DNA of 64,000 bases. It comes from Alphaproteobacteria bacterium (GTDB taxonomy: Bacteria > Pseudomonadota > Alphaproteobacteria > Micavibrionales > Micavibrionaceae). Within the stretch, counting starts at the first letter, position 1. Every line of letters begins with the position of its first letter. The notes beneath the pieces are model-generated. The model was not told the origin of the DNA. It did no database searches and saw only the letters and a program-made list of their open reading frames with translations. A program made the translations under genes and the position numbers. This document shows positions 17,055 to 24,758 of the stretch, piece by piece. Location: positions 1,860,001 through 1,924,000 of the forward strand of contig CP065008.1 of NCBI GenBank assembly GCA_016699735.1. The letters are read 5' to 3'.

Positions 17055-17845
17055 GGTTCACGCCTCTCCTCCGTCAATCCTCGGATCAGACCGGGGATCG
17101 TCGCCGCAATGCGGGCCGGTTCCATGACCGTCATCGGATTGACTTGCAGAGAGGTGGTCAGAGGCAGGCGCATTCCGATCTGAACCCAGACATTGTTCAG
17201 CGTGGCCTGGTCGTTGCCGCGTTGCTCGTAGGATATTGAGAACGCCTCCATGAAATACGCCTTCCCGAAATAGGAGAGGAAATGCGCGGATGCGTATCCG
17301 AAGGTCCGGCGTCTGATTTCGCGGAGGGCGGACACGAGGAACTGGTTATCGCGCAGGCGCGTGAAGATGGCGCCCTGCGCTGTGCTCTCGATCATCGCTT
17401 CTGATGAGACCACGCCGTCTTCGATATAGAGCCGGAGCGCCGCCGGGATCGCAAGCAAGCGGTCGCAGGCCACCGCCTTCCGTTCGGGACCGATCCGGGC
17501 GGCCTTGAGCATCGACTGCGCAAATTCAAAACTGTAGGCGAAGAACCAGCGCCGCTCACGCGCGATGTTTTCCGGAAAGCCCTTCTGCTCCAGATCGGAA
17601 CTGAGCAGGAGCAACAGCGCGTCGGGAATGTAGGTGTTGAGAAAAGTGTAGTAGCCGAGATTGAGAAAATATTTGTTCACGCCCTGACGGCTGATGCTCA
17701 CGCCGTAATGCTCTTCCAGTCGGACCGCCGTTTCTTCGGCGCTCCGGTTCGCAAACCAGTCGAACAACAACCCCGCAAACGCCTCTTCGCCGAGTTTGGA
17801 GCGGCGGCAGTAGCGGTTCTTCGGCGGTCTGTTCTTCCGGGGCAT
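17051..17845 (-). CDS. Hypothetical element protein with N-terminal HTH-like region
   Basis: 264 residues. A very basic start (MPRKNRPPKNRYCRRSK) leads into a region resembling a helix-turn-helix (SAEETAVRLEEHYGVSISRQGVNKYFLNLG), so DNA binding is likely. The remainder is helical, with a hydrophobic stretch (PDALLLLLSSDL) and no catalytic motif that I recognise; no DDE or serine-recombinase signature. It converges on the integrase, sharing the CTAG at the two stops, and is divergent from the conjugation operon across a gap with two strong hairpins, so it could regulate either. Function unknown. Confidence 0.7.
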   Translation of the reverse strand: MPRKNRPPKNRYCRRSKLGEEAFAGLLFDWFANRSAEETAVRLEEHYGVSISRQGVNKYFLNLGYYTFLNTYIPDALLLLLSSDLEQKGFPENIARERRWFFAYSFEFAQSMLKAARIGPERKAVACDRLLAIPAALRLYIEDGVVSSEAMIESTAQGAIFTRLRDNQFLVSALREIRRRTFGYASAHFLSYFGKAYFMEAFSISYEQRGNDQATLNNVWVQIGMRLPLTTSLQVNPMTVMEPARIAATIPGLIRGLTEERREP

Positions 17846-17953
17846 GGGGAATTATCGCTGCCGGGGCGCTGAACTTGACAAGCCCGGGCGTTGTTTCTCG
17901 CCTGAACCGAGCCCTTCCGTTACGATTTTTCCAAGCTTTGCGCAAAGCCCCCT

Positions 17954-18036
17954 GGCGGTCCGAAGTCCCTGAGATTCGGACCGCCGCACGAATCAACCGT
18001 GACGCGCCCGTCCTGGAGTGTCCTTCAGGCGGGCGC
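17954..18036 (+). promoter_or_regulatory. Two hairpins in the leader of the transfer operon
   Basis: Hairpin 1: GGCGGTCCGAA (17954-17964) pairs perfectly with TTCGGACCGCC (17975-17985). Hairpin 2: GCGCCCG plus CCTG (18004-18015) pairs with CAGG plus CGGGCGC (18026-18036) with one bulge. The AAGGAGG ribosome site follows at once. The hairpins could act as an attenuator-like leader, an RNA-binding site or part of an oriT. Confidence 0.6.
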
Positions 18037-18048
18037 AAGGAGGCTTTC

Positions 18049-18675
18049 ATGTCCGAGTTCGAAGAAAACTTCTCAAGCTGGCAACCGCCCAAAGGAACCG
18101 GCGATGCGGCCCTTCCGCTGGAGCCGGCCGACCGGCTCTGGGTGGTCGTCAAGCTGGCCGGGATCATGGGCGCGGAAGCCTTCAACTGGCTGCTGCACAC
18201 GGCCAATTATTCGCTGGTCAACACCGTCGGCTCCGATGTGTTTCTCGTCGATGCGCTCGGGCTCCCGCCGTGGGCATGGGTTTCGAACCTGACCGTCTCG
18301 ACCCTGATTAACGGGATATTGGGCCTTGCCGCCGTCGCCACGCCCATCTTCCTCTTCGGCCAGCTCATCGAGCGGCATAAGGAGATTTTCGGGAACCCGC
18401 AAGGCTTCTTTGCCGATGCGCTGAGCCGGATCGTGACCGGACTCCTGCTGCTTCTTTATGCCTTCGTCGTCGTCACCGAGTTTGCGGCGCTCTATTTGCG
18501 CGTGGCCGCCGAAAGCGCGCCTTCGCCGATCCCGGCGCTGGCGGGTCATGCGACAGGCTTCTGGCCGATGCTGCTGATGTGCGTGGCGCTGATCCTGATC
18601 AACGCCGCCATGGGGCTGGCCACCGCCCACATCCTCAAAGCCTCGCGCCGGGCCTTGTCGAGGAGCGCGTCATGA
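18049..18675 (+). CDS. Inner-membrane protein of the transfer operon
   Basis: 208 residues from the ATG at 18049, chosen for the AAGGAGG site just upstream; the frame is open further upstream without a ribosome site. Three hydrophobic segments are visible (about 82-112 around INGILGLAAVATPIFLFG, 130-158 LLLLLYAFVVVTEFAALYL, and 175-195 PMLLMCVALILINAAMG). It starts a cascade of ATGA-overlapping genes leading to the coupling protein, so a role in transfer or at the membrane transfer complex is inferred. I recognise no family. Confidence 0.72.
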   Translation: MSEFEENFSSWQPPKGTGDAALPLEPADRLWVVVKLAGIMGAEAFNWLLHTANYSLVNTVGSDVFLVDALGLPPWAWVSNLTVSTLINGILGLAAVATPIFLFGQLIERHKEIFGNPQGFFADALSRIVTGLLLLLYAFVVVTEFAALYLRVAAESAPSPIPALAGHATGFWPMLLMCVALILINAAMGLATAHILKASRRALSRSAS

Positions 18676-19364
18676 GACACCTTCTTCTCGTCCTGCTGTT
18701 CTTGGTGAGCACGCCAATCTTCGCGCAGGAAAAGATCGCACTCGAACTCATCATTGATGACTCCGGCGTTCTGCTCGATGCGGGCAACGCGCAAACAACC
18801 AAAATGATGCTTCTGGCGCACGTGAAGGCGCTCGCCACCAAACGCGCCGGCGCCCACGCCAGAGTCAATGTGATCGCAACCTCGCTCGGGCGCACGGTCT
18901 GGAGCGGCACGCCGCTCGAACTGCGGCGCGACCCCATCCGCGCGCAGGCGCTGGTCGATGCCATCACCGCCGATCCGGCCCGCTGCAATAACCTGCCCGG
19001 CGCCTTTGCGGAACTGAGGAGCAATCTGGCCCAGCACGAGCGCGAAGGAACTGGCGCCGTGCAGGTCGTGGTCTTTTCCTCGCTCGTGGATACACCGCGC
19101 CCGTGTTCGGAGGTGACGCACATCACCCTGCCGCAGATGCCGCCCGCCGAAGGCGACATCAACGGCGCGCTCTTCGGACCGGCGAACATCCGCTCGGTTT
19201 CGTTCTTCTGGGTCTCTCCGCATCAAAAGCGCGTGTGGGACGAATTTCTGGCGCCGAGCTTCGATTCACTCCGTGCGCGGGGCGTTCCCGTCACGTTCCT
19301 CGATGTCGAGCGCTCCTTGTCCGCGCTGCGCGCCTCGCCCTTCTCAGTGGGAGAGACGCTATGA
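18672..19364 (+). CDS. Exported vWA-like protein, degenerate metal site
   Basis: 230 residues. The ATG overlaps the previous stop (ATGA). A signal peptide (MRHLLLVLLFLVSTPIFAQ) is followed by a fold that starts IALELIIDDSGVLLD, where a von Willebrand A domain would have DxSxS, and later has a VQVVVFSSLVD strand. The metal-binding MIDAS serines are not all present, so metal-dependent adhesion is doubtful. It pairs with the next gene, which has an intact motif. The set may form a periplasmic complex with the preceding membrane protein. No defined family. Confidence 0.68.
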   Translation: MRHLLLVLLFLVSTPIFAQEKIALELIIDDSGVLLDAGNAQTTKMMLLAHVKALATKRAGAHARVNVIATSLGRTVWSGTPLELRRDPIRAQALVDAITADPARCNNLPGAFAELRSNLAQHEREGTGAVQVVVFSSLVDTPRPCSEVTHITLPQMPPAEGDINGALFGPANIRSVSFFWVSPHQKRVWDEFLAPSFDSLRARGVPVTFLDVERSLSALRASPFSVGETL

Positions 19365-20419
19365 GAACCCACAAGGCTGTATGCATCCTGACGTTCGCGC
19401 TCGCCGCCGCCGCCGCCGACGCGCAGCGGATATCCGTCACGGCTCCGGAAGCCGGACGCGCGAAGCTCTCGGTCGCCGATCCGGATGCGCAGGTGCGCAC
19501 GCTGGGCAAGCCGGAAATCATCTTCGATCTCGCGGCGGGGAACGACTCACTGCTTGATCTGCGTATCCGGCGCTCGGGGCTGCTTCTTGAGAGCGGCCGC
19601 CCCTTCACCGCCTTCGCGGGCCACAAGGACGAAGACCTCATCGTCCTTGCCGGCGGCAATGTCGCATCGGTGACGATTGCCGGTGTGCGCTCCGTCAACG
19701 GTGCGCGCGAGGCGCTGGTGCTCTTCCGGCGGGCGGACGGGTCGATTGTTGCGCCCGCACCCTCGGAAGTTGCTGTCTTCAACACAGGCTTCAAGCGCCT
19801 CCCGTTCGCCTATGACTGGGCGGCGATCCCGGATGGAACGCCGCTGCCCGTCAATCTGCTGCTCGATGTCTCGGGCTCGATGGCGGGCGCGCTCGATCCC
19901 GTGATGGCCTCCCTGCGGCCGTTTCTCGCCGCGCTGCCTTCGTTCGCCCGCTGCCGGGTGCTGGTCTTTAACGAGCGCGTGCAGGAGCTGACCGATCCGG
20001 CGCGGCCAACACCGTGCGCGCAAGCGGCTTCTGTTCTCGGCAAGGTTCCGGCGCCTGCGGGCGGAACGGCGCTCTTCGAGGCGCTGCGGATCAGTTTCGA
20101 GATGAACAAGAGCGCAATCTATTCGTGGGAAACCGGGATGCCGAATATCACGCTGGTCATTACCGACGGGATCGACTCCGGGATCACGGACGCCTACGGC
20201 GCAAAGACCGCCGCCCTCATCGCCAGCGGCCAGAAGCTCGCCAACGACAACAAGCTGTTCGTCTTCTGGGCGGGAAACGCGGCGCCCGCCGTGCTTGCGC
20301 CCGTGGCCGATCTGCAAGTCTCGGCAGGGGCGGATTTGAGCGGCGAACTCGACCGTTTCCTGCGCGCCTTCGGGGTTTCGCTCTCGGGCCTGCAAATCCT
20401 CAAGATCACGGGGCGCTAG
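19361..20419 (+). CDS. Exported vWA-domain protein
   Basis: 352 residues. It starts at an ATG overlapping the previous stop. A short signal peptide (VCILTFALAAAAADAQ) precedes a beta-rich N-terminal half, then a vWA domain from about residue 163 with the full MIDAS signature: DVSGSMAG, Thr in AGGTALFEAL and Asp in LVITDGIDSG. Such domains bind protein ligands through a divalent metal. Within a mobilization operon, directly upstream of the coupling protein, a cell-contact or complex-assembly role is possible but unproven. Confidence 0.8.
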   Translation: MRTHKAVCILTFALAAAAADAQRISVTAPEAGRAKLSVADPDAQVRTLGKPEIIFDLAAGNDSLLDLRIRRSGLLLESGRPFTAFAGHKDEDLIVLAGGNVASVTIAGVRSVNGAREALVLFRRADGSIVAPAPSEVAVFNTGFKRLPFAYDWAAIPDGTPLPVNLLLDVSGSMAGALDPVMASLRPFLAALPSFARCRVLVFNERVQELTDPARPTPCAQAASVLGKVPAPAGGTALFEALRISFEMNKSAIYSWETGMPNITLVITDGIDSGITDAYGAKTAALIASGQKLANDNKLFVFWAGNAAPAVLAPVADLQVSAGADLSGELDRFLRAFGVSLSGLQILKITGR

Positions 20420-20423
20420 GACG

Positions 20424-22121
20424 ATGCGTCTCCGGCAACGTCAACCCCTTATTCCGGCGCTGATCCTTGCGCTGGCGCTGCTGTGGCTCGGCGCATGGAT
20501 CGCGCAGTTTCCGCTCTGGCGTCTGTGGGGACTGGCGGTCATGGGGCTGGCGCTCTTCCTATTGCTCAAGACGCTGCTCGCACTCTCCCTGCAAGGGCTG
20601 GAGACCGCCAACCAGATCAACCTCCTGCATGAAAGCCGGATCGTCTCCGGCGGCTACGGCGCGGCGCGGCTCGCCACGCTCAAGGATACTTTCGCGCAGA
20701 AGATGCTTGAGGCAAGAGGCGGTCTCTTCATCGGCACACTGGAGGGCCAAAAGCTCTTCTACGATCCCTTCCACACCGGCAACGGCCATATGCTGGCCTA
20801 CGCCCCGGCGCGCACAGGGAAAACAACGTCGCTCGTCGTCCCGGCGCTTTTGCACTGGACCTCCGGTAGCGTGATCGTCACCGATGTCAAGGGCGAGCTG
20901 ACCGCGCTCACCGCCGGATGGCGAAAGAAGGACGGGCAGCGCGTCCTCATCCTCAATCCCTTCGGCGCGCGTGGCATTCCCGGCCTGCGCTTTAATCCGC
21001 TGCGCGTGCTCGTCGAGGATGTTCTGAAAAACAGCGGGCGCGAACTGCACGCGCTCTGCAAGCTGATCGCGCTCCAGCTTGTCCCTGAACGCGGTCACAC
21101 GAACGAGGCGGGCGATGGAATCTTCTTCCGCAATGGCGGGCGGCGCCTGATCGTCACCTTCCTTCTCTACCTCGCCGCGCTGGAACCTGACAAATGCACC
21201 CTGCCGGGATTGCGCGCCTGCGTCTGGTCCAGTGAATTCGAAAAGCGCTCGATGGCCTCGGTCATGCAGCAGACGCTGATGTTCTCGGGCCTCCTGCGCG
21301 AATACGGCAATGCGCTCGCCGACGGGCTGGAGCCCGAATACGCCAAGACCTTCGGCGCGTTCCGCGACAACGCCCTGCACGCGCTTGAGCTTTACGAGGC
21401 GCATTCCGAATTCGGCCAATCGCTTCTGGAAAGTGACTTCTCGCTTTCCGATGTGCTGGATGGGAAGACGACGCTTTATCTCATTCTTCCCGAATCAAAG
21501 CTCGAAACCCACGGGCCGTGGATGGGGCTGATCGTCACGCTGCTCTTGGAGGCCATCGCCGCCTCGCCGACGCTGCATGAGCGCCGCACGAAGCTGCTTT
21601 TCCTGCTGGAGGAGATGGGCAATCTCGGACGCCTGCCCAATATCGGCAAGGCGCTCTCGCTCCTCCCCGGCAAGGGCGTGCGGTGCTGGATGATCTTCCA
21701 GAGCCGCCGCCAGCCCGTGGATATTTACGGCCCCAATCTCGCCGGGTTGATCGAGGAACAATCGAGCCTCGTGCAAGCCTGGAGTATCCGCAGCGAACTC
21801 GACCGCAAGGCGTGGAGCGCGCGCATCGGCCATGCGACACGCAAAGGCCGCAGCGTTTCCCGTGAGGCCGAAAACCTCTTCGCGCCGTGGCGTCTGTCGG
21901 TGAATGAGCGCGGCTTTCCGGTCCTCACGCCCGATGAGATCGGCCGGCTGCCCGAAGAGGAGCAACTGATCGCCGTGGCCGGCCAGCCCGTCATCCGCGC
22001 AAGAAAGCTTCCCTACTTTAAGGATGCGGTCTGGTCCAAACGCGCCTGCGCCACGCCCCCTCCGAAAATAAATCCGCCTGCGTCCGCGAAAGCGGTGGGC
22101 GGAAACGCGGAGCGATCATGA
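20424..22121 (+). CDS. Type IV coupling protein (VirD4/TraG/TraD family)
   Basis: 565 residues. Two N-terminal membrane segments (about 9-28 and 33-56) anchor a cytoplasmic ATPase. Walker A is APARTGKTTS (127-136), followed by SVIVTDVKGEL and NPFGARGIPGLRFNPL, both typical of VirD4. Walker B is LLFLLEEMGNLGRLPNI, with Glu where many have Asp. The protein docks the relaxase-DNA complex to a type IV secretion channel. It follows the vWA gene by 4 bp. The channel itself is not encoded here, so this protein must use a partner's channel. Confidence 0.92.
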   Translation: MRLRQRQPLIPALILALALLWLGAWIAQFPLWRLWGLAVMGLALFLLLKTLLALSLQGLETANQINLLHESRIVSGGYGAARLATLKDTFAQKMLEARGGLFIGTLEGQKLFYDPFHTGNGHMLAYAPARTGKTTSLVVPALLHWTSGSVIVTDVKGELTALTAGWRKKDGQRVLILNPFGARGIPGLRFNPLRVLVEDVLKNSGRELHALCKLIALQLVPERGHTNEAGDGIFFRNGGRRLIVTFLLYLAALEPDKCTLPGLRACVWSSEFEKRSMASVMQQTLMFSGLLREYGNALADGLEPEYAKTFGAFRDNALHALELYEAHSEFGQSLLESDFSLSDVLDGKTTLYLILPESKLETHGPWMGLIVTLLLEAIAASPTLHERRTKLLFLLEEMGNLGRLPNIGKALSLLPGKGVRCWMIFQSRRQPVDIYGPNLAGLIEEQSSLVQAWSIRSELDRKAWSARIGHATRKGRSVSREAENLFAPWRLSVNERGFPVLTPDEIGRLPEEEQLIAVAGQPVIRARKLPYFKDAVWSKRACATPPPKINPPASAKAVGGNAERS

Positions 22122-22162
22122 GCGGCATGGGCAATCTACTTTGGAGGACAAATTGCTGGAAC

Positions 22163-22183
22163 GCGGCTCCCGGAGCCGCTTTT
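22163..22183 (+). terminator. GC-rich hairpin with T run after the coupling gene
   Basis: GCGGCTCC (22163-22170) and GGAGCCGC (22172-22179) form an inverted repeat, in practice a six-pair stem with a CCCGG loop, followed by TTTT. It is 42 bp after the coupling-protein stop. It may be a weak terminator or an oriT hairpin, since mob genes lie downstream. Confidence 0.45.
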
Positions 22184-22241
22184 CGCCGATTCTCTTTACT
22201 GTTCGTTAAGCGCCCGCATGTCACGCTGAAGGGGAAGCGCC

Positions 22242-22442
22242 ATGCCGCGTGACCCCGCAGAACGCAAGGCGCTCCGGCGGTTGAAGACTCAGCAAGAAGA
22301 GAGTCACAATCGCCCCCAGCGCAAACAAACGCGAACGAAGCTGGAAGTGAAGATCATCGCGCTGGTGAAAGCGCTGGCGCGGCAGGCGGCGGAAGCGGAT
22401 GTTCGGGCGGAGCGCGAACGGGAGAACGGACGGGTGCAATGA
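22242..22442 (+). CDS. Small basic protein upstream of the serine recombinase
   Basis: 66 residues, highly charged (Arg/Lys/Glu/Gln-rich) and probably one long helix; no motif. A GAAGGGGAAG stretch upstream could serve as its ribosome site. Its TGA overlaps the first possible ATG of the recombinase gene (ATGA at 22439-22442), implying translational coupling. It could be an accessory DNA-binding peptide; function unknown. Confidence 0.55.
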   Translation: MPRDPAERKALRRLKTQQEESHNRPQRKQTRTKLEVKIIALVKALARQAAEADVRAERERENGRVQ

Positions 22443-22450
22443 GGGCGGTA

Positions 22451-24349
22451 ATGAAAACACTTTCGAACAATTCTCCGGGCAAACGCGTCGCGCTCTATGC
22501 GCGCTATAGCAGCGACCTTCAAAGCGATCACTCCATCGAGGATCAGGTGCGTCTCTGCACCGAGCGCGCGAAGGCGGAAGGCTGGACCATCGTTGAGCAC
22601 TATAGCGATGCCGGATTGTCGGGCGCATCGCTCATGCGCCCCGGCATCCAGGCGCTGATCCGCGATGCGCTCGCGGGACAGTTCGACATTGTCCTTGCGG
22701 AAGCGTTGGATCGACTGTCGCGCGATCAGGAGGATATCGCCGGGATCTACAAGCGCTTGCAGTTTGCAGGCGTGGCAATGTGGACGCTCTCCGAGGGGGA
22801 AATCTCCACCCTGCATATCGGCCTCAAAGGCACGATGAATGCGATGTTCCTCAAAGACCTTGCGGATAAAACCCGCCGGGGCTTGCGCGGGCGCATCGAG
22901 CACGGCAAGTCCGGCGGCGGGATCGCCTACGGCTATGACGTGGTGAAACGCTTCGATGCCCAAGGCCAGGCGCTGCGCGGGGATCGCACGGTCAATGCGG
23001 CGCAGGCCGCCATCGTCGTCCGCATCTTCGAGGATTACGCAAGGAAGAACCTTTCGCCCAAGGCGATTGCCGCACAGTTCAACCGGGAGGGCATCAAGTG
23101 TCCGTCCGGAAAGGCATGGGGTCAAAGCACGATCAACGGCAACCGGCGGCGCGGCACCGGCATCCTCAATAACGAGCTGTATATCGGTCAGCTTGTCTGG
23201 AACCGCCAGCGCTTTATCAAAGACCCGGCGACCGGACGGCGCGTCACGCGCCTCAATGACGAGGCGTCCCTCATCCGTCAGAGTATCCCCGAGTTACGGA
23301 TCGTCCCGCAGGAATTGTGGGACGCGGCGAAGGCGCGCCAGAAGGATTTGGATGCGAAGGCTCCGGGCCTGTGGGCAAGAAACCGACCCCGTTACCTGCT
23401 TTCCGGGCTGGTCAAGTGCGGGGTCTGCGGCGGCGGCTACGCCAAGATCAACGCCACCCATTACGGCTGCGCTTCCTCCAAGAACAAGGGCGAGAGCGTC
23501 TGCGGCAACCGGAAGACGATGGCGCGGGAGCATCTGGAGGGCAAAGTCCTTTCCGCCCTGCAAACCCACCTCATGCGGGATGATCTGCTGGCCGTCTTCT
23601 GCGCAGAATACACCGCCCACCTCAACCGCCTCCGCGCGGCGCAGGACGATGCTCTGCGCGAGGCTAGAGCCGAACGGGAGAAGCTCCAGAAGGCCCGTGC
23701 GAACGTCCTGCAGGCGATCCGGGAAGGCATCGCCGCCGCCTTGGTCAAGGACGAGCTGGAGAGCATCGCGGCGCGGCTGGAGGTTCTGGACAAGACCCTT
23801 GCCCAGGGCAGCGAACAGGCCAGGCCGCTCCTGCACCCCACGATGGCCCGCCGTTACCGCGAGGAAGTGGCGGGCTTGCGGGAGGCGCTCGCGACCGGGG
23901 GCTCCGGAGGGGCTCCGGGCGAAGCTTCGGAGCATGTGCGGGGGCTGATCGAGAAAATCGTCCTCACGCCCTGGTCCCATTTGGGAGTTCCGGGGCGGGA
24001 CGAATTGAAGATCGACCTTTACGGCGATCTGGCCGGAATCCTTGATCTGGCCGCCGGAGCAGAGGCGGCCAGTAAGGATCGGCTGTTGTCCGGCCGTACC
24101 CGGCAGGCTGTCAATGACAACCGCTTCGGTACGGCCAAGACGGCGTTGGTAGCGGGGGCTCTCAACCAACGCTATCTACCGCTCTTTCAAGCCTTCGATA
24201 TCGCCGCCGGACCTGCCGCCCTCGACTGTCTTAGCGCGTTACTGTCCGAGCCGGAGGGAGTTCGCGCTGCCAGAGCCGCGCATTGTACGGGTTCGGACGG
24301 CGAACCGGCAACCGCCATTATTTCGGGAAAAGGGGGCGGCCATGGCTGA
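22451..24349 (+). CDS. Large serine recombinase
   Basis: About 632 residues; an alternative ATG lies at 22439. The N-terminal resolvase catalytic domain has RVALYARYSSDLQ with nucleophile Ser20, then SIEDQ, DAGLSG and ALDRLSRDQED. The recombinase domain and a zinc-ribbon (LVKCGVCGGGY, later CASSKNKGESVCGN) follow, then a coiled coil rich in Arg/Ala/Glu and a long C-terminal tail. Large serine recombinases cut both strands through a phosphoserine link. As this element already has a tyrosine integrase, the role here (resolution, a second integration specificity, or an inherited older element) is open. It overlaps mobC by 8 bp. Confidence 0.92.
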   Translation: MKTLSNNSPGKRVALYARYSSDLQSDHSIEDQVRLCTERAKAEGWTIVEHYSDAGLSGASLMRPGIQALIRDALAGQFDIVLAEALDRLSRDQEDIAGIYKRLQFAGVAMWTLSEGEISTLHIGLKGTMNAMFLKDLADKTRRGLRGRIEHGKSGGGIAYGYDVVKRFDAQGQALRGDRTVNAAQAAIVVRIFEDYARKNLSPKAIAAQFNREGIKCPSGKAWGQSTINGNRRRGTGILNNELYIGQLVWNRQRFIKDPATGRRVTRLNDEASLIRQSIPELRIVPQELWDAAKARQKDLDAKAPGLWARNRPRYLLSGLVKCGVCGGGYAKINATHYGCASSKNKGESVCGNRKTMAREHLEGKVLSALQTHLMRDDLLAVFCAEYTAHLNRLRAAQDDALREARAEREKLQKARANVLQAIREGIAAALVKDELESIAARLEVLDKTLAQGSEQARPLLHPTMARRYREEVAGLREALATGGSGGAPGEASEHVRGLIEKIVLTPWSHLGVPGRDELKIDLYGDLAGILDLAAGAEAASKDRLLSGRTRQAVNDNRFGTAKTALVAGALNQRYLPLFQAFDIAAGPAALDCLSALLSEPEGVRAARAAHCTGSDGEPATAIISGKGGGHG

Positions 24350-24758
24350 GAAACCCCCGTCCGGCAAGAATCCCGGCAAACACGGCGCGCCCTTCTCGCT
24401 GCGGCTCACAAAGGAGGAGCGCAAGGCGCTCGATGCGCTGGCCGACGGGCAGCCGCTCGGCGCCTGGATCAAGGATGCGCTTTTAGAGCGCGACATCCGG
24501 CCCCGGACGCGGGGGCGCAAGCCCGTCAAGGACCGCGAGGCTCTGGCCAAACTCCTGGGCCTGCTCGGTCAGTCCCGCCTCTCCTCGAACATCAACCAGC
24601 TCGCCAAGGCCGTCCATACCGGATCGTTGCCGGTCAATGCCGAGGTCCACCGGGCGCTGCTCGAAGCCTGCGCCGGAATCCGCGCCATGCGCGATGCGCT
24701 CCTGACCGCCTTGGGCCTTCAGCCCTCCGGCGACAAGGGAAAAGACGGTGCGCCATGA
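24342..24758 (+). CDS. mobC: MobC-like relaxosome accessory protein
   Basis: 138 residues. The FSLRLTKEERKALDALADGQPLGAWIKDALLERD section is a ribbon-helix-helix DNA-binding module. A MobC-type C-terminal helix follows, with the LLGLLGQSRLSSNINQLAKAVHTGSLP element typical of the family. It would bind oriT and help the relaxase open the strands. It overlaps the recombinase gene upstream (8 bp) and the relaxase downstream (ATGA at 24755-24758), consistent with one translational unit. Confidence 0.88.
   Translation: MAEKPPSGKNPGKHGAPFSLRLTKEERKALDALADGQPLGAWIKDALLERDIRPRTRGRKPVKDREALAKLLGLLGQSRLSSNINQLAKAVHTGSLPVNAEVHRALLEACAGIRAMRDALLTALGLQPSGDKGKDGAP

Noticed and set aside
22118..22252. 44-codon frame overlapping the coupling-protein stop
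   Set aside because: It spans the hairpin at 22163-22183 and overlaps the next small gene; no independent support.
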